NCBI RefSeq assembly: GCF_000016165.1
Contig: NC_009253.1
Span: forward strand, 2,576,332 to 2,640,331
DNA: 64,000 nt
From: Desulforamulus reducens MI-1
Lineage (GTDB): Bacteria; Bacillota; Desulfotomaculia; Desulfotomaculales; Desulfotomaculaceae
Direction of reading: 5' to 3'
Positions within the stretch are counted from its first letter, which is position 1. Each line of letters begins with the position of its first letter. The position numbers and the translations under genes were made by a program. Under the pieces are notes generated by a model that was not told the DNA's origin, ran no database searches, and saw only the letters and a list, made by a program, of their open reading frames with translations. This document shows positions 7,979 through 19,521 of this stretch, piece by piece.

Positions 7979-9247
7979 CTACTCCCTGTTTAAAGCCCTC
8001 TGTCCAATATCCGATCTGTAGTGGGCTCCAGCAAAATGGATAGCCTTAACTCCTTGATAGGCCAGTTCGACGGCCTTGGAGATGTCTCGGCCAGTGGCGG
8101 TTACACCCAGAACTCTGCCGCCGGACACAACAACCTCGCCTTGCCGCAGGGTGGTACCGGCGTGGAATACTTCTACGCCTGCTGGGACCTGATCGAAGCC
8201 AGTTATTGCCATATCCTTTTCGTACTCTCCGGGGTAGCCCTTGGCTGCCATAACCACACAAACAGCCGCTTCATCCTTCCACATCACCGATTGTTGGGCC
8301 AACCTGTCTTCCATGATGGCTTCCATAATATCCACTAGGTCTGTCTCCAGCAGGCTTAATACCGGCTGGGTTTCCGGATCACCGAAGCGGGCATTAAATT
8401 CTAGCACCTTCGGCCCCTCGGGTGTTACCATGAGCCCTGCATAGAGCACACCCCGGTAGGTCCGACCTTCCGAAGCCAAGGCCTTCACCGTCGGGTATAA
8501 AATATCCCGCTCCACTAGCTTGGCCAGTTCCGACGTATAAACTGGTGCCGGAGCATAGGCACCCATGCCCCCGGTGTTGGGGCCAGTATCCTGATCCCCC
8601 ACTCTCTTATGGTCCTGGGAAGCTACCATCGGTACAATGGTTTCTCCATCCACAAAGGCTAGAATGCTTACTTCTTCACCCTGTAAAAACTCTTCTATCA
8701 CCACACGATCCCCAGCCTTGCCAAAGGCCCTTTCTGCCATGATGATATCCACCGCTGCCAGAGCTGTTTCATCATCCATTGCTACGATAACACCCTTACC
8801 CGCAGCTAAGCCATCGGCCTTAATGACACAGGGTGCACCATATTTCTTTACATACTCCCTTGCTTCCTCAGCATCTTCAAAGGTTGCATAACGGGCAGTG
8901 GGGATGTTGTATTTAGCCATAATATCTTTAGCCAGGGCTTTACTGCCTTCTATTTCCGCAGCAGCCTTGGAGGGACCAAAAATTTTAAGACCTTCCTGCT
9001 GGAACAGATCCACAATACCATTGGTCAAAGGGATTTCCGGCCCCACCACTGTCAGGTCAATCTGTTCTTTTTTAGCGAAATTCAGCAATCCCTGGGTATC
9101 CTCTGCACGAACATTGATGCAGGCAGCAATCTGGCTGATACCCGCATTACCTGGGGCGCAGTATATTTGCTTCACGCGGGGGCTTTGTCTGAGCTTCCAG
9201 ACCAAGGCGTGTTCCCGCCCGCCACCGCCAACCACTAAAATTTTCAT
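7979..9247 (-). CDS. purD: Phosphoribosylamine-glycine ligase (GAR synthetase)
   Basis: PurD joins glycine to phosphoribosylamine using ATP, the second step of IMP synthesis. The 422-aa length is normal. The N-terminus KILVVGGGGREHALVWKL, the ATP-grasp segment KADGLAAGKGV and DTGPNTGGMGAYAPAP are family signatures. ATG at 9247 follows GGAGTGGTC. It is the last gene of the pur operon, 22 bp after purH, and is followed by a strong terminator. Confidence 0.98.
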   Translation of the reverse strand: MKILVVGGGGREHALVWKLRQSPRVKQIYCAPGNAGISQIAACINVRAEDTQGLLNFAKKEQIDLTVVGPEIPLTNGIVDLFQQEGLKIFGPSKAAAEIEGSKALAKDIMAKYNIPTARYATFEDAEEAREYVKKYGAPCVIKADGLAAGKGVIVAMDDETALAAVDIIMAERAFGKAGDRVVIEEFLQGEEVSILAFVDGETIVPMVASQDHKRVGDQDTGPNTGGMGAYAPAPVYTSELAKLVERDILYPTVKALASEGRTYRGVLYAGLMVTPEGPKVLEFNARFGDPETQPVLSLLETDLVDIMEAIMEDRLAQQSVMWKDEAAVCVVMAAKGYPGEYEKDMAITGFDQVPAGVEVFHAGTTLRQGEVVVSGGRVLGVTATGRDISKAVELAYQGVKAIHFAGAHYRSDIGQRALNRE

Positions 9248-9269
9248 TTAAAGACCACTCCTGCTTCTT

Positions 9270-10811
9270 CTAGTGCTTAAAATGCCGCATGCCGGTAAAG
9301 ACCATGGCAATGCCGTGCTCGTTACAAGCTTGAATGGATTCTTCATCCCGAATGGAACCGCCGGGTTGAATAACGGCTTTCACCCCGGCTTTGGCCGCTT
9401 CATCTATGGTGTCCCGGAAGGGGAAGAAGGCATCACTGGCCATGACAGCCCCCCGGGCCCCTTCGCCGGCCTGTTCAAAGGCAATGCGGGCGGAGCCAAC
9501 CCGATTCATCTGGCCTGCCCCAACACCAATAATCTGTCCATCCTTAGAAAGAACAATGGCGTTGGACTTCACATGCTTAACCACCGTCATGGCAAAGATT
9601 AATTCCTTTAATTCTTGCGGCGAGGGTTGGCGTTCGGTTACAACCTTCACCTCATCCATGTTCAACACCCGCCGATCTGCCTGCTGGACCAAAAGTCCCC
9701 CGTTCACCTTCCGGACCTCTAACACATCATTGGTTTGCTCCGTTAGTTCCCCGGTTTTCAGTAACCTAAGATTGGCTTTCTTGGTCAAAATGTCCAAAGC
9801 TTCGGTAGTAAAGTCCGGTGCGATAACCGCTTCCAAAAAGATCTTAGCCATTTCAGCGGCCGTATCTCCATCAAGGGTCCGGTTCACCGCCACAATACCC
9901 CCGTAGGCAGAAACAGTGTCCGCTGCAAAGGCCTTACGGTAAGCCGCTGGCAAATCCTCTGCAGTGGCGGTACCACAGGGATTATTATGTTTAATGATAA
10001 CTGCACTGGGTTCACTAAATTCTCGAACCAGTTCCAGGGCGCTGTTGGCATCCAGGATATTATTATAGGAAAGTTCTTTCCCATGAATTTGAACGGCATT
10101 GGCAATACAGGGTCCAGTAATGCCGGGATCTTTGTAAAAGGCAGCCCTCTGGTGCGGGTTTTCCCCATAGCGCAAGTCCTGGACCTTGACTAAAGAAAAG
10201 TTAAACTCAGGACGAAATGCCTCTGCTTGGCTTACGCTGCCCAGATAATTGGCAATGGCTGTATCATAACTGGCCGTGTGGGCAAAGGCTTCCCTGGCCA
10301 ACTCCAAACGCTGATCTCCTGTAAGTTCTCCCTTTTCCCCTAAGGCTTCCAGAACCTGACCGTAACGCTGGGGATTGACCACAACCCCCACATAGGCATG
10401 GTTCTTAGCCGCGGACCGTACCATAGTGGGCCCACCAATATCAATATTTTCTATGGCATCTTCCAAGGTCACCTCAGGTTTGGCAATGGTTTCACGAAAA
10501 GGATAAAGGTTTACCACCACCAGGTCTATGGGTGTAATGTTATGTTCTTCAAGTTGGCTAAGATGTTCTTCGGTCCGCATGGCTAAAATACCACCATGAA
10601 CATTGGGATGCAGGGTTTTAACCCGGCCATCCAAAATTTCCGGAAAACCGGTAACATCTGATATATAAATTACCGGTACACTGGCCTCCCGCAGGACTTT
10701 TGCGGTGCCGCCGGTGGAGATAATCTCCACTCCCAGTTTCGCCAACCCCCTGGCAAAATCCACCAGACCGGTTTTATCGGAAACACTAATTAAAGCGCGT
10801 TTGATTTTCAT
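9270..10811 (-). CDS. purH: Bifunctional AICAR formyltransferase / IMP cyclohydrolase
   Basis: PurH performs the last two steps of IMP synthesis: formylation of AICAR with 10-formyl-THF and ring closure. The 513-aa protein has an N-terminal MGS-like cyclohydrolase domain (about 1-140, with [15 protein letters not shown] and GGTAKVLRE) and a C-terminal transformylase domain with the KHNNPCGTA motif. It begins with ATG at 10811. It follows purN by 60 bp, where neither a terminator nor a promoter is obvious. Confidence 0.98.
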   Translation of the reverse strand: MKIKRALISVSDKTGLVDFARGLAKLGVEIISTGGTAKVLREASVPVIYISDVTGFPEILDGRVKTLHPNVHGGILAMRTEEHLSQLEEHNITPIDLVVVNLYPFRETIAKPEVTLEDAIENIDIGGPTMVRSAAKNHAYVGVVVNPQRYGQVLEALGEKGELTGDQRLELAREAFAHTASYDTAIANYLGSVSQAEAFRPEFNFSLVKVQDLRYGENPHQRAAFYKDPGITGPCIANAVQIHGKELSYNNILDANSALELVREFSEPSAVIIKHNNPCGTATAEDLPAAYRKAFAADTVSAYGGIVAVNRTLDGDTAAEMAKIFLEAVIAPDFTTEALDILTKKANLRLLKTGELTEQTNDVLEVRKVNGGLLVQQADRRVLNMDEVKVVTERQPSPQELKELIFAMTVVKHVKSNAIVLSKDGQIIGVGAGQMNRVGSARIAFEQAGEGARGAVMASDAFFPFRDTIDEAAKAGVKAVIQPGGSIRDEESIQACNEHGIAMVFTGMRHFKH

Positions 10812-10871
10812 TTCCTTACCACGCCTTTCACTTAATGGGTTATGGGCAAACCATCATTACCGATCTGCCCT

Positions 10872-11483
10872 TCATTTCTTAATATATACTTTCCGCCCCA
10901 CAACCTGCAGCCGTCCTTCAGCAAACAACTTAACTGCCTCTGGATAAATCCGGTGTTCCTGATTGAGAATCCGGGCTGACAGGCTTTCCTCTGTATCGTC
11001 ATCCAGCACCGGAACCGCTGCTTGTAAAATAATAGGGCCGGTGTCCATCCCTTCATCCACAAAATGCACCGTGCAACCAGATATCTTAACCCCATACTGC
11101 AGGGCATCCCTCTGCCCATGTAAGCCGGTAAAGGATGGCAATAAAGCAGGATGAATGTTCATAATCCGATTAGGGAAAGCCCTTAACAGGGATTCCCCCA
11201 CCAAGCGCATGTAGCCTGCCAGGCAAACCAGTTCCACACCAGCATCTTGCAAAAGCTTAACAACAGCCTGTTCGTATTCTCTCTTACCGGGAAAGGATCT
11301 AATCTCTAACCCAAAGGCCGTAATCCCTGCCTGCCGGGCCCTTTCCAGGGCATAGGCAGCAGGTTTATCGCTGATTACCACCACCACTTCCGCCGCAACT
11401 GTCCCCTCCTGGCAGCGATCCAGGATGGACTGCAAATTGGAACCCCGCCCCGAAGCCAATACCCCTATCCGTAATTTATTCAT
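10872..11483 (-). CDS. purN: Phosphoribosylglycinamide formyltransferase (GART)
   Basis: PurN transfers a formyl group from 10-formyl-THF to GAR. The 203-aa protein carries the catalytic segments NIHPALLPSF and HFVDEGMDTGPII, which supply the conserved Asn, His and Asp. The N-terminus LRIGVLASGRGSNLQSI is typical. ATG at 11483 follows GGGAGAAAT. It sits 24 bp after purM in the pur operon. Confidence 0.97.
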   Translation of the reverse strand: MNKLRIGVLASGRGSNLQSILDRCQEGTVAAEVVVVISDKPAAYALERARQAGITAFGLEIRSFPGKREYEQAVVKLLQDAGVELVCLAGYMRLVGESLLRAFPNRIMNIHPALLPSFTGLHGQRDALQYGVKISGCTVHFVDEGMDTGPIILQAAVPVLDDDTEESLSARILNQEHRIYPEAVKLFAEGRLQVVGRKVYIKK

Positions 11484-11507
11484 AAGATTTCTCCCTAAGG
11501 CTGATCT

Positions 11508-12560
11508 TTAACCCTGTATATATTCAACTTGTGAAGGACCACTTTCCACCTGTCCAATCAGATAGGCCTGTTCATGACGGCTGGCTAAATCCTGCAGCAC
11601 CGCCGCTGACTCTGCTGCGGGTACAATCAATACCATGCCGATTCCCATATTAAAGGTACGCAGCATTTCCTCTTCTGCTACCTGGCCAATCTGTTGAATT
11701 AGCTGGCATACGGGCAATACCGGCCAAGCGGAACGGTTCAGTACCACCTTGACCCCTTCGGGCAACATACGGGGAATATTTTCAGTTAAGCCACCGCCGG
11801 TAATATGGGCCATTCCCTTGACAGTAAACTTTTCCAGCAGCGGTTGAACTGCCTTGACATAGATACGTGTGGGTTCCAGTAATTCTTCCCCAACAGAACG
11901 GCCCAGCTCTTTTACGGTATCGGTCATCCCGTAACCTGCTACCTCCAGCAGGGCCTTCCGGGCCAAGGAATAACCATTGCTATGGAGACCTGAAGAAGGA
12001 AGACCAATTACAGCATCCCCTGCTTCAATACCTCTACCATCAATTAACTGCGTACGCTCCACAACGCCTACGGCAAAGCCGGCAATGTCATATTCTTCTA
12101 CTGCATAAAAACCCGGCATTTCTGCTGTTTCCCCGCCAATTAAGGCACAACCGGCCTGGCGGCAACCTTCGGCCACACCCTTTACAATCTCGGCCACCCT
12201 TTCGGGCACTAGCTTCCCCACAGCTAGATAATCCAGAAAAAACAGTGGTTCTGCCCCCTGAACCAAGATATCATTCACACACATGGCCACGGCATCAATG
12301 CCAATGGTGTGATGATTGTCGGTTAGTTGAGCCACACGTAATTTGGTGCCTACGCCATCGGTACCGGAAACCAATACCGGCTCCTTATATTTACCGGCAT
12401 TGAGAGCAAAGAGTCCCCCAAAGCCTCCAATGTCCGTCAGAACCTCCGGTCGAAAGGTGCTACGTACTGCCTGCTTCATGAGACTGACAGCCTGGTTTCC
12501 TGCTTCGATATTGACCCCCGCCCCAGCATAGGTAAGGGGTTGTGATTTCTGCTCTGTCAT
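11508..12560 (-). CDS. purM: Phosphoribosylformylglycinamidine cyclo-ligase (AIR synthetase)
   Basis: PurM closes the imidazole ring of AIR using ATP. About 350 aa, normal size, with the family features [20 protein letters not shown] and [11 protein letters not shown]. The open frame begins with GTG at 12566, but ATG at 12560 lies at better distance from GGGAG and is preferred. It starts 13 bases after the purF stop. Confidence 0.97.
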   Translation of the reverse strand: MTEQKSQPLTYAGAGVNIEAGNQAVSLMKQAVRSTFRPEVLTDIGGFGGLFALNAGKYKEPVLVSGTDGVGTKLRVAQLTDNHHTIGIDAVAMCVNDILVQGAEPLFFLDYLAVGKLVPERVAEIVKGVAEGCRQAGCALIGGETAEMPGFYAVEEYDIAGFAVGVVERTQLIDGRGIEAGDAVIGLPSSGLHSNGYSLARKALLEVAGYGMTDTVKELGRSVGEELLEPTRIYVKAVQPLLEKFTVKGMAHITGGGLTENIPRMLPEGVKVVLNRSAWPVLPVCQLIQQIGQVAEEEMLRTFNMGIGMVLIVPAAESAAVLQDLASRHEQAYLIGQVESGPSQVEYIQG

Positions 12561-12572
12561 GGACACACTCCC

Positions 12573-13997
12573 TTATTCCAGACTGAACTTACCGCCCTGC
12601 GTCTGTTTGGGCACTTCCACCGGGTAAATGCCGTTGAAACATGCGGTACAGAAGTTCTTTTCCTTGGGTGCAAAGATATCCAACAACCCCTCCAGGCTTA
12701 AATAGTGTAAGCCATCTGCCTCGATGCTCTGGCAGATTTCCTCTGGAGACTTTTGGGCTGCAATCAATTCTTGTTCGTTGGAAGTATCAATACCGTAATA
12801 GCAAGCCCGAAGAACTGGCGGTGAACTAATGACCATATGAACTTCCTTGGCTCCGGCCTCCCGCAGCATGGCTACAAGCTTTTGACTGGTGGTACCCCGC
12901 ACTATGGAGTCATCCACCATCACCACACGTTTGCCCTGCAACACCTCACGAATGGGGTTTAACTTCATGCGCACTCCCAATTCCCGCATTTCTTGGGTAG
13001 GCTGAATAAAGGTCCGGCCAATATAGCGGTTTTTCATTAGCCCCTCTTCGAAGGGTATCCCCGACTCTTCGGCATAACCCCTAGCCGCTGCGGTACCTGA
13101 ATCCGGTACTGGTATGACAATATCTGCATCCACCAAGTATTCCCGGGCCAATTGACGCCCCATCTCTCGGCGCACCTTATTCACGTTAAAGCCATCCATT
13201 GTGCTATCGGGCCGGGCAAAGTAAATATATTCAAAAATACAATGGGCCGGGCATTGTGCTGTCAGGCCGTGGGTTGTGGTTAATCCCCCACGATCAATAC
13301 GAATAATTTCGCCGGGTTCTACATCTCGGACAAAGGTGGCCCCCACAGTGGTAAGGGCACAGGATTCCGAGGCTACCACATAGCCTTCGCCCAGACGACC
13401 CAAACAAAGGGGCCTGAGACCGTAGGGATCCCGTGCAGCATATAAAGTATCCTCGGTGATAATTAGCAATGCATAGGCCCCTTTAACATCAATCATGCAT
13501 TTCATCAGAGCTTCTTCCACGCTGTTAGCATTATACCGGGCAATCAAGTTCACCAGCACCTCACTGTCAGTGGTGGATTGAAAGACCGAACCAGTGGAGG
13601 CCAATTGAGCTCGCAGGTCCGCCACATTGGTGAGGTTTCCATTATGCGCCAACCCCAACATCCCCTTGGCGTAACGAAACACCAGGGGCTGGGCGTTAAG
13701 GGGAGAACTGGCGCCAGTGGTGGAATAGCGTACATGTCCAATGGCAGCAAAGCCCGAGAATTTATCCAGACTATGCCCCGAAAAAACTTCCGGTACCAGC
13801 CCCATTCCCTTTTGAAGTTCAATCTGACTTCCATCGGCCACCGCAATACCGGCACTTTCCTGTCCCCTATGCTGCAGGGCGTGAAGCCCGTAGTAAGTTA
13901 AACGAGCCACATCCAACCCAGGAGCAAAAATGCCAAACACACCACATTCTTCCACTGGCTTATCGGACCAAAGGATCGTACCTATTTCATTAAACAT
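12573..13997 (-). CDS. purF: Amidophosphoribosyltransferase
   Basis: PurF commits PRPP to purine synthesis by forming phosphoribosylamine with glutamine as amine donor. In the 474-aa protein Cys18 (EECGVFGIF) would be the N-terminal nucleophile after removal of a 17-residue propeptide. The PRPP loop [14 protein letters not shown] is present, and the C-terminal NFCTACFNG resembles the cysteines that hold a 4Fe-4S cluster in the Bacillus-type enzyme. Its start overlaps the end of purL by 16 bp, indicating coupled translation. Confidence 0.98.
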   Translation of the reverse strand: MFNEIGTILWSDKPVEECGVFGIFAPGLDVARLTYYGLHALQHRGQESAGIAVADGSQIELQKGMGLVPEVFSGHSLDKFSGFAAIGHVRYSTTGASSPLNAQPLVFRYAKGMLGLAHNGNLTNVADLRAQLASTGSVFQSTTDSEVLVNLIARYNANSVEEALMKCMIDVKGAYALLIITEDTLYAARDPYGLRPLCLGRLGEGYVVASESCALTTVGATFVRDVEPGEIIRIDRGGLTTTHGLTAQCPAHCIFEYIYFARPDSTMDGFNVNKVRREMGRQLAREYLVDADIVIPVPDSGTAAARGYAEESGIPFEEGLMKNRYIGRTFIQPTQEMRELGVRMKLNPIREVLQGKRVVMVDDSIVRGTTSQKLVAMLREAGAKEVHMVISSPPVLRACYYGIDTSNEQELIAAQKSPEEICQSIEADGLHYLSLEGLLDIFAPKEKNFCTACFNGIYPVEVPKQTQGGKFSLE

Positions 13998-16207
13998 TCA
14001 ATCGCCCCCCGCCAGGTTTCTGCCAGCTTGGACACGGATAGATTTATCAAATTGCCGCCGCAACCGGTGCAACCAGGATTTACAACATTGATGACCAATG
14101 AATTGCCTCCCACGGTTCCCAACTGGCTGTAGGGTACTCCGGCATCCACCAGCTTTTTAACCAATTCCACACCTTTGCTGCGGTCGAGGGAGATCACAAT
14201 GCGGGACTGGCTTTCCCCAAAAAGTAGAGCGTCCCCTCTGAATCTGCGTACCATTGTGATATCCGCTCCCAAACCGCCGGCAATGCAACACTCAGCCAAG
14301 GCCACAGCCAAGCCGCCTTCGGAACAGTCATGGGCAGATTTAATCAAACCGTTCTTTATTTCATTCAGTACAAACTGCTGAATTTTCTTTTCTAATGCCA
14401 GGTCCAGTACCGGTGCCTTACCCTTTTCCAATCCATGATGCACCTTTAGATATTCACTACCGCCTAGCTCTGGAAGGTTTTCACCAATCAAGAAAATGGC
14501 GTCTCCCTCTGTCTTAAAATCCTGGGTACATACCTTGTCCAAATCTTCCACCAAGCCCACCATACCAATGGTAGGGGTGGGATAAACGGCACTGCCCTTT
14601 GTTTCATTGTATAAACTTACGTTACCTCCAGTCACGGGAGTTTCCAGTACTCGGCAAGCCTCTCCCATTCCTTCGATGCAGCGCCAGAAGGTCCACATGA
14701 CTTCCGGCTTTTCCGGATTACCAAAATTGAGGCAGTTAGTAATAGCCAGGGGTTTTGCCCCGGAACAAACTAAGTTGCGGGCTGCCTCAGCCACGGCAAT
14801 GGCTGCGCCGGTTTTTGGGTCCAGATAGCAAAAGCGACCGTTGCAATCGGTGGTCATGGCAATGCCCTTTTTGGTCCCCTTGACCCGTAATACCGCGGCA
14901 TCAGAGCCAGGCAGGACAACAGTATTGAGACCCACCATATGGTCATATTGTCGGTAGACGTATTCTTTGCTGGCAATGTTAGGGGTCGCCAGCAGCTTTA
15001 GCAGCACTTCATTATAGTCATCGGGCATATTAAGCTGCTCCAGCGGAAAATTATGAATGTCTTCTAAATAAGCAGGTACTTCGGTGGGCCGGTGATATAG
15101 CGGTGCTTCGTCTGTCAGGGCTTTGGCAGGCATCTCTGCCACCACCTGATCCCCTTCCTTCAGGCGCAGCAGTCCATCGTCTGTAACCTGCCCCACCACC
15201 ACGCAGTCCAGGTCCCATTTTGCAAAGATATCTTTTACTTTATCCTCGGTACCCTTTTCAACCACCAGCAGCATCCGCTCCTGGGATTCCGACAGCATTA
15301 GCTCATAGGGGGTCATTCCCTCTTCCCGGCGGGGTACCAGGGCTAAATCCATCTCCAGTCCAGTACCAGCCCGGCTGGCCATTTCACAGGAAGAACTGGT
15401 TAATCCCGCAGCACCCATATCCTGAATACCTACCACATAACCGGTTTTAATAACCTCCAGACAAGCTTCTAAAAGAAGTTTTTCCATAAAAGGGTCCCCT
15501 ACCTGCACAGCAGGACGCCTTTCTGCAGCTGCTTCAGACAATTCTTCCGAGGCAAAGGTGGCCCCATGTATACCATCACGGCCGGTTTTGGCACCAACCA
15601 CCATGACCGGGTTACCAACTCCGGCGGCCAGACCTTTTTTAATATCCTTCTGGTCAATTAAGCCCACACACATGACATTTACCAGACAGTTTTCTTCATA
15701 GCTATCTGAGAAATATACTTCACCACCCACCGTAGGCACACCGATACAGTTGCCGTAGCCGCTGATACCAGATACTACACCATCAAAAAGGTAGCGTACC
15801 CGGGGGTTATCCAGTTCACCAAAACGCAGACTGTCTAACACGGCAATGGGCCTGGCACCCATGGTAAAGATATCCCGTAAAATTCCACCCACACCGGTGG
15901 CCGCACCTTGATAGGGCTCAATGGCTGAAGGGTGGTTATGACTTTCTATTTTAAAGACAACAGCTTGTCCATCGCCAATGTCAACAATACCAGCATTTTC
16001 GCCGGGTCCCTGCAGAATGGCCGGTCCCTCGGTGGGGAGCGTTTTCAAGGCTGGCCGGGAAGTTTTGTAACTGCAGTGTTCCGACCACATAACGGCAAAT
16101 ATACCAACTTCTACATAGTTAGGGTGGCGACCCAGAATCTCTACGATCCTTTCATACTCAGAGTCAGTCAGGCCCATCTCCCGCCAAACCTTTTCCTCCA
16201 CTATCAT
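13982..16207 (-). CDS. purL: FGAM synthase, small PurL subunit
   Basis: The synthase subunit of the three-part FGAM synthetase converts FGAR to FGAM with ammonia delivered by PurQ, assisted by PurS. At about 741 aa it is the small form, as expected with separate purS and purQ. Motifs include [20 protein letters not shown] and [10 protein letters not shown]. The open frame extends to 16216, but ATG 16207 overlaps the purQ stop (TAATG) and is preceded by AGGAGGTGT inside purQ, so it is the likely start and is coupled to purQ. Confidence 0.98.
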   Translation of the reverse strand: MIVEEKVWREMGLTDSEYERIVEILGRHPNYVEVGIFAVMWSEHCSYKTSRPALKTLPTEGPAILQGPGENAGIVDIGDGQAVVFKIESHNHPSAIEPYQGAATGVGGILRDIFTMGARPIAVLDSLRFGELDNPRVRYLFDGVVSGISGYGNCIGVPTVGGEVYFSDSYEENCLVNVMCVGLIDQKDIKKGLAAGVGNPVMVVGAKTGRDGIHGATFASEELSEAAAERRPAVQVGDPFMEKLLLEACLEVIKTGYVVGIQDMGAAGLTSSSCEMASRAGTGLEMDLALVPRREEGMTPYELMLSESQERMLLVVEKGTEDKVKDIFAKWDLDCVVVGQVTDDGLLRLKEGDQVVAEMPAKALTDEAPLYHRPTEVPAYLEDIHNFPLEQLNMPDDYNEVLLKLLATPNIASKEYVYRQYDHMVGLNTVVLPGSDAAVLRVKGTKKGIAMTTDCNGRFCYLDPKTGAAIAVAEAARNLVCSGAKPLAITNCLNFGNPEKPEVMWTFWRCIEGMGEACRVLETPVTGGNVSLYNETKGSAVYPTPTIGMVGLVEDLDKVCTQDFKTEGDAIFLIGENLPELGGSEYLKVHHGLEKGKAPVLDLALEKKIQQFVLNEIKNGLIKSAHDCSEGGLAVALAECCIAGGLGADITMVRRFRGDALLFGESQSRIVISLDRSKGVELVKKLVDAGVPYSQLGTVGGNSLVINVVNPGCTGCGGNLINLSVSKLAETWRGAIECLMK

Positions 16208-16908
16208 TAGCCACACCTCCTCTGCCAGGTTTCCAGCAAGGATTTAAAAATCAGTTGTCCATCAATATTACCCAGTATTTCTTCGGCACAGCGTTCCGGG
16301 TGGGGCATCATGCCCAGCACATTGCCCTGCTCATTGCAAATACCAGCAATGTTGTTTACAGAACCATTGGGATTGACTCCCTGTGTAATTTCGCCATTGT
16401 AATCACAATAACGGAACACAACCTGATTATTTTCTTCTAAACGACGGACCGTGTCTGAATCCGCAAAATAATTTCCCTCACCATGGGCAATGGGAACCTT
16501 AATAACACTACCCCGGCTGGCCAATGAAGTAAAGGGAGAAATATCATTCTCCACCCTTAAATAGGTGTCATGACAAAGGAAAGATAAATTTTTATTTCGA
16601 TGTAGGGCTCCGGGTAAAAGACCTGCTTCGGTCAAAACCTGAAATCCATTGCAAATTCCCAGCACCAGTCCACCCCTGCGGGCAAATTCAATAACCGGTG
16701 ACATCACAGGGGAAAACCTTGCCACAGCGCCGCATCGCAAATAATCTCCATAGGAGAATCCCCCAGGCAGCACGATGCAGTCATAACCATCCACGCTGCC
16801 AGACTTGTGCCAAATGTAATCCACCGGCTGCCCGGTAACAGTTTTAATGGCATGCAGGCAATCGGCGTCACAATTGGAGCCAGGAAAAACCACCACTCCA
16901 AATTTCAC
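16207..16908 (-). CDS. purQ: FGAM synthase glutaminase subunit
   Basis: PurQ hydrolyses glutamine and passes ammonia to PurL. The 233-aa class I amidotransferase has the nucleophile Cys in [10 protein letters not shown] and the catalytic His/Glu in [10 protein letters not shown]. The start is GTG at 16908, after GGAGGTGTAAAGC at the end of purS. Its stop overlaps the purL ATG. Confidence 0.97.
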   Translation of the reverse strand: MKFGVVVFPGSNCDADCLHAIKTVTGQPVDYIWHKSGSVDGYDCIVLPGGFSYGDYLRCGAVARFSPVMSPVIEFARRGGLVLGICNGFQVLTEAGLLPGALHRNKNLSFLCHDTYLRVENDISPFTSLASRGSVIKVPIAHGEGNYFADSDTVRRLEENNQVVFRYCDYNGEITQGVNPNGSVNNIAGICNEQGNVLGMMPHPERCAEEILGNIDGQLIFKSLLETWQRRCG

Positions 16909-16911
16909 GCT

Positions 16912-17160
16912 TTACACCTCCACCAGTTCAAATGTATAGTCTTCAATTACCGGATTAACCAGCAATTTATCACACATATCACGTACCTGTTTTTCTGCTT
17001 CAGCCCTGTCAGTGATTTCTATATCAACCACCATATAACGTCCAATACGTACTTCAGGAACATTGGAATAGCCCAGGGCACAAAGGGATTTACGCACTAC
17101 ATTTCCCTGGGGGTCCAATACACTTTTCCTAAGGGTAACGTAAATCTTTGCTTGAAACAC
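16912..17160 (-). CDS. purS: FGAM synthase subunit PurS
   Basis: PurS is a small dimeric subunit needed to assemble the PurQ-PurL complex. The 82-aa protein contains KIYVTLRKSVLDPQG and CDKLLVNPVIEDY, typical of the family. The start is GTG at 17160, with TAAGGAGGGCTTAGC before it. Together with purQ and purL this gives the Gram-positive/archaeal type of FGAM synthetase. Confidence 0.95.
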   Translation of the reverse strand: MFQAKIYVTLRKSVLDPQGNVVRKSLCALGYSNVPEVRIGRYMVVDIEITDRAEAEKQVRDMCDKLLVNPVIEDYTFELVEV

Positions 17161-17242
17161 GCTAAGCCCTCCTTATTTTCAGGCCACAGCCCATTTAAAT
17201 TTTAAGAAAAACTATTGCTTTTTACTAAAAAACCTTTATTAT

Positions 17243-17272
17243 ATTATAGGGGAATTTTGTTATACTTCTAAA
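17243..17272 (-). promoter_or_regulatory. Possible internal promoter before purS
   Basis: In the 164-bp purC-purS gap the minus strand has TTTAGA (17272-17267), 18 bases, then TATAAT (17248-17243). The -10 is perfect but the -35 is weak. No terminator was seen in this gap, so it would be secondary to read-through from purC. Confidence 0.4.
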
Positions 17273-17324
17273 TACGGTTGAATTAAAGCTCTTATGGAAC
17301 TAATGTTTTAATTAATTAAATTTA

Positions 17325-18035
17325 TTAGGCTTCTCCGGTTAAGCGGCGCAGTACTTCCTGGTAAGCTCCTTCCACGTTGCCCAAGTCCCGGCGGAAGCGA
17401 TCTTTATCCAATTTTTCTCCGGTGGTTTTATCCCAGAAACGGCAGGTGTCCGGAGATATTTCATCACCCAGCAAAACTTGACCTTTATGAAGTCCGAATT
17501 CTAATTTGTAGTCAATGAGGTCAATGTTAACAGGGGCTAAGTATTCTCGCATAATGTCATTTACTTTCAGGGCAGTTTCTTTGATAAAAGCCATTTGCTC
17601 CGGGGTTGCCAGGTCCAAGGCTGCAATATGTGAGGCGTTAATTAAAGGGTCGCCCAAGTTGTCATCCTTATAATAATATTCAAGAACTGTTTTCGGCAGA
17701 ATGGTTCCTTCCGGAAGTCCCACTCTTTTTGCCAGGGTGCCGGCCACAATATTACGGACCACAACTTCTACTTTGATAATATCCAGGGCCTTAACAATCA
17801 TTTCACGGTCGTTTACCAGCTCAACAAAATGAGTAGTAATGCCTTTGCTCTCCATAAGTTTAAAAAAAACTGCTGAAACTTTGTTGTTAACGACACCTTT
17901 GTTATCAATGGTACCTTTCTTTTGCCCATTAAAGGCAGTGGCATCATCTTTATACTCAACCCAGTAAAAATCAGGATTATCGGTACGATAAACCTTTTTT
18001 GCTTTACCTTCATAAATCATTTCTAACTTTTCCAT
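17325..18035 (-). CDS. purC: SAICAR synthetase
   Basis: PurC condenses CAIR with aspartate using ATP. The 236-aa length fits bacterial Pur[17 protein letters not shown] at the start, [16 protein letters not shown] and LIDYKLEFG are recognisable. ATG at 18035 follows AAAAGGGGAGGATATA. It is the first gene after the purB terminator, so it relies on read-through or on a promoter in 18036-18140 that I could not pin down. Confidence 0.97.
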
Positions 18036-18144
18036 TATATCCTCCCCTTTTACATTTAACAGCTTGTTGATAACTTTTCGGTAGCATGCAAAATTCTACT
18101 TGTGACAGCTCCTTGCAGTAATTTCAACAAACCCTTTATCTATT

Positions 18145-18188
18145 TTTTAAAAAGGTAGCGTATTACCCCCGTTGCCGGGGATAATACG
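18145..18188 (-). terminator. Intercistronic terminator between purB and purC
   Basis: On the minus strand CGTATTATCCCCG and CGGGGGTAATACG pair around GCAA (one mismatch), followed by CTACCTTTTT. It lies 11 bases after purB and would separate pbuG-purE-purB from purC-purD unless read-through is allowed. Confidence 0.8.
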
Positions 18189-18198
18189 TTATTAATTT

Positions 18199-19491
18199 TT
18201 AAAGTCCAAACCGGGCATAAATATCGTCAATATGAGACAGGTGATAGCTATAATCAAAGAGTCCGGTTAACTCTTCTGAAGTGATATGAGACATAATGTC
18301 GGCGTCCGCTTTCAATAAATCAATAAACTTGGTACCAGTACGCCAGGCTTCCATAGCATTGCGTTGTACCATTTCGTAGGCCTGTTCCCTGGTTAAGCCT
18401 TTATCCACCAAGGCCAACAGCACCCGTTGGGAGAATACCAAACCCAGGGTTTTTTCCAGGTTTCGTTTCATATTTTCTGGGTACACCAACAGTTTTTCCA
18501 TAATACCGGTAAAACGATAAAGCATAAAATCTAAAGCAGTGGTACTGTCAGGGATAATGACCCGTTCAGCGGAAGAATGGGAAATGTCTCTCTCGTGCCA
18601 GAGTGTTACATTATCCAAGGCTGCCATGGCATTGGCTTTCACCACCCGGGACAGGCCAGATACATTTTCTGCTGTGATGGGATTCCGCTTGTGGGGCATG
18701 GCTGAGGAACCCTTTTGGCCTTTATTGAAGTACTCCTCCGCTTCTAAAATATCTGTACGCTGCAAATTGCGAATCTCTGTGGCAAACTTGTCTAGGGAGG
18801 CGGCGATGACTGCCATTGTGCAGAGATAATCTGCATGGCGGTCCCGTTGTAGAATTTGGGTGGAAACCCGAGCTGGCTTCAGCCCCAGCCTATTACAAAC
18901 ATGGGCCTCAATCTTGGGATCAATATTGGCATAGGTTCCCACTGCACCGGAAATTGCTCCTACACTTACTGTCTTAATGGCGTCCTGTAGACGCTCCATG
19001 TTACGTTCGGTTTCAGCTACCCAAAGTAGCATCTTCAGACCAAAGGTCATGGGCTCCGCATGAATACCGTGAGTTCTGCCAATCATGATGGTATGTCTGT
19101 GTTCCTTGGCCTTTTCCAGCAGTACTTGGCGCAGGCGTTCTAGTTTTTTAAGGATTAGTTCCCCGGCTTCTTTCATGCGCACACACTGGGCCGTATCCAC
19201 TACATCAGAGGATGTAAGACCCATGTGTATATATTTAGAATCTTCCCCTACGTTCTCAGCCACGCAGGTTAAGAAGGCAATCACATCGTGTCTGGTAACT
19301 TCTTCAATTTCCAGAATACGTTCCACAGAAAAGCTAGCCCGTGCCTTAATGTTCTCCAGAGCCTCCGCAGGAATTTGTCCCAATTCAACCATAGCTTCGC
19401 AGGCAGCTATTTCTACGTCCAGCCATTTTTGGAATTTGTTTGTGTCAGACCAGATGTGCTTCATTTCGGGCAAGGTATAACGTTCAATCAT
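18199..19491 (-). CDS. purB: Adenylosuccinate lyase
   Basis: PurB removes fumarate from SAICAR and from adenylosuccinate, so it acts in both IMP and AMP synthesis. The 430-aa protein has the fumarase/aspartase-superfamily signature GSSAMPHKRNP, with the flexible catalytic loop, and MGLTSSDVVDTA. ATG at 19491 is preceded by GGAGGAACC. It is the third gene of the riboswitch-controlled unit, 30 bp after purE, and is followed by a terminator. Confidence 0.98.
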   Translation of the reverse strand: MIERYTLPEMKHIWSDTNKFQKWLDVEIAACEAMVELGQIPAEALENIKARASFSVERILEIEEVTRHDVIAFLTCVAENVGEDSKYIHMGLTSSDVVDTAQCVRMKEAGELILKKLERLRQVLLEKAKEHRHTIMIGRTHGIHAEPMTFGLKMLLWVAETERNMERLQDAIKTVSVGAISGAVGTYANIDPKIEAHVCNRLGLKPARVSTQILQRDRHADYLCTMAVIAASLDKFATEIRNLQRTDILEAEEYFNKGQKGSSAMPHKRNPITAENVSGLSRVVKANAMAALDNVTLWHERDISHSSAERVIIPDSTTALDFMLYRFTGIMEKLLVYPENMKRNLEKTLGLVFSQRVLLALVDKGLTREQAYEMVQRNAMEAWRTGTKFIDLLKADADIMSHITSEELTGLFDYSYHLSHIDDIYARFGL

Positions 19492-19521
19492 CGATAAGGT
19501 TCCTCCGTTTCGTCTATAAAC

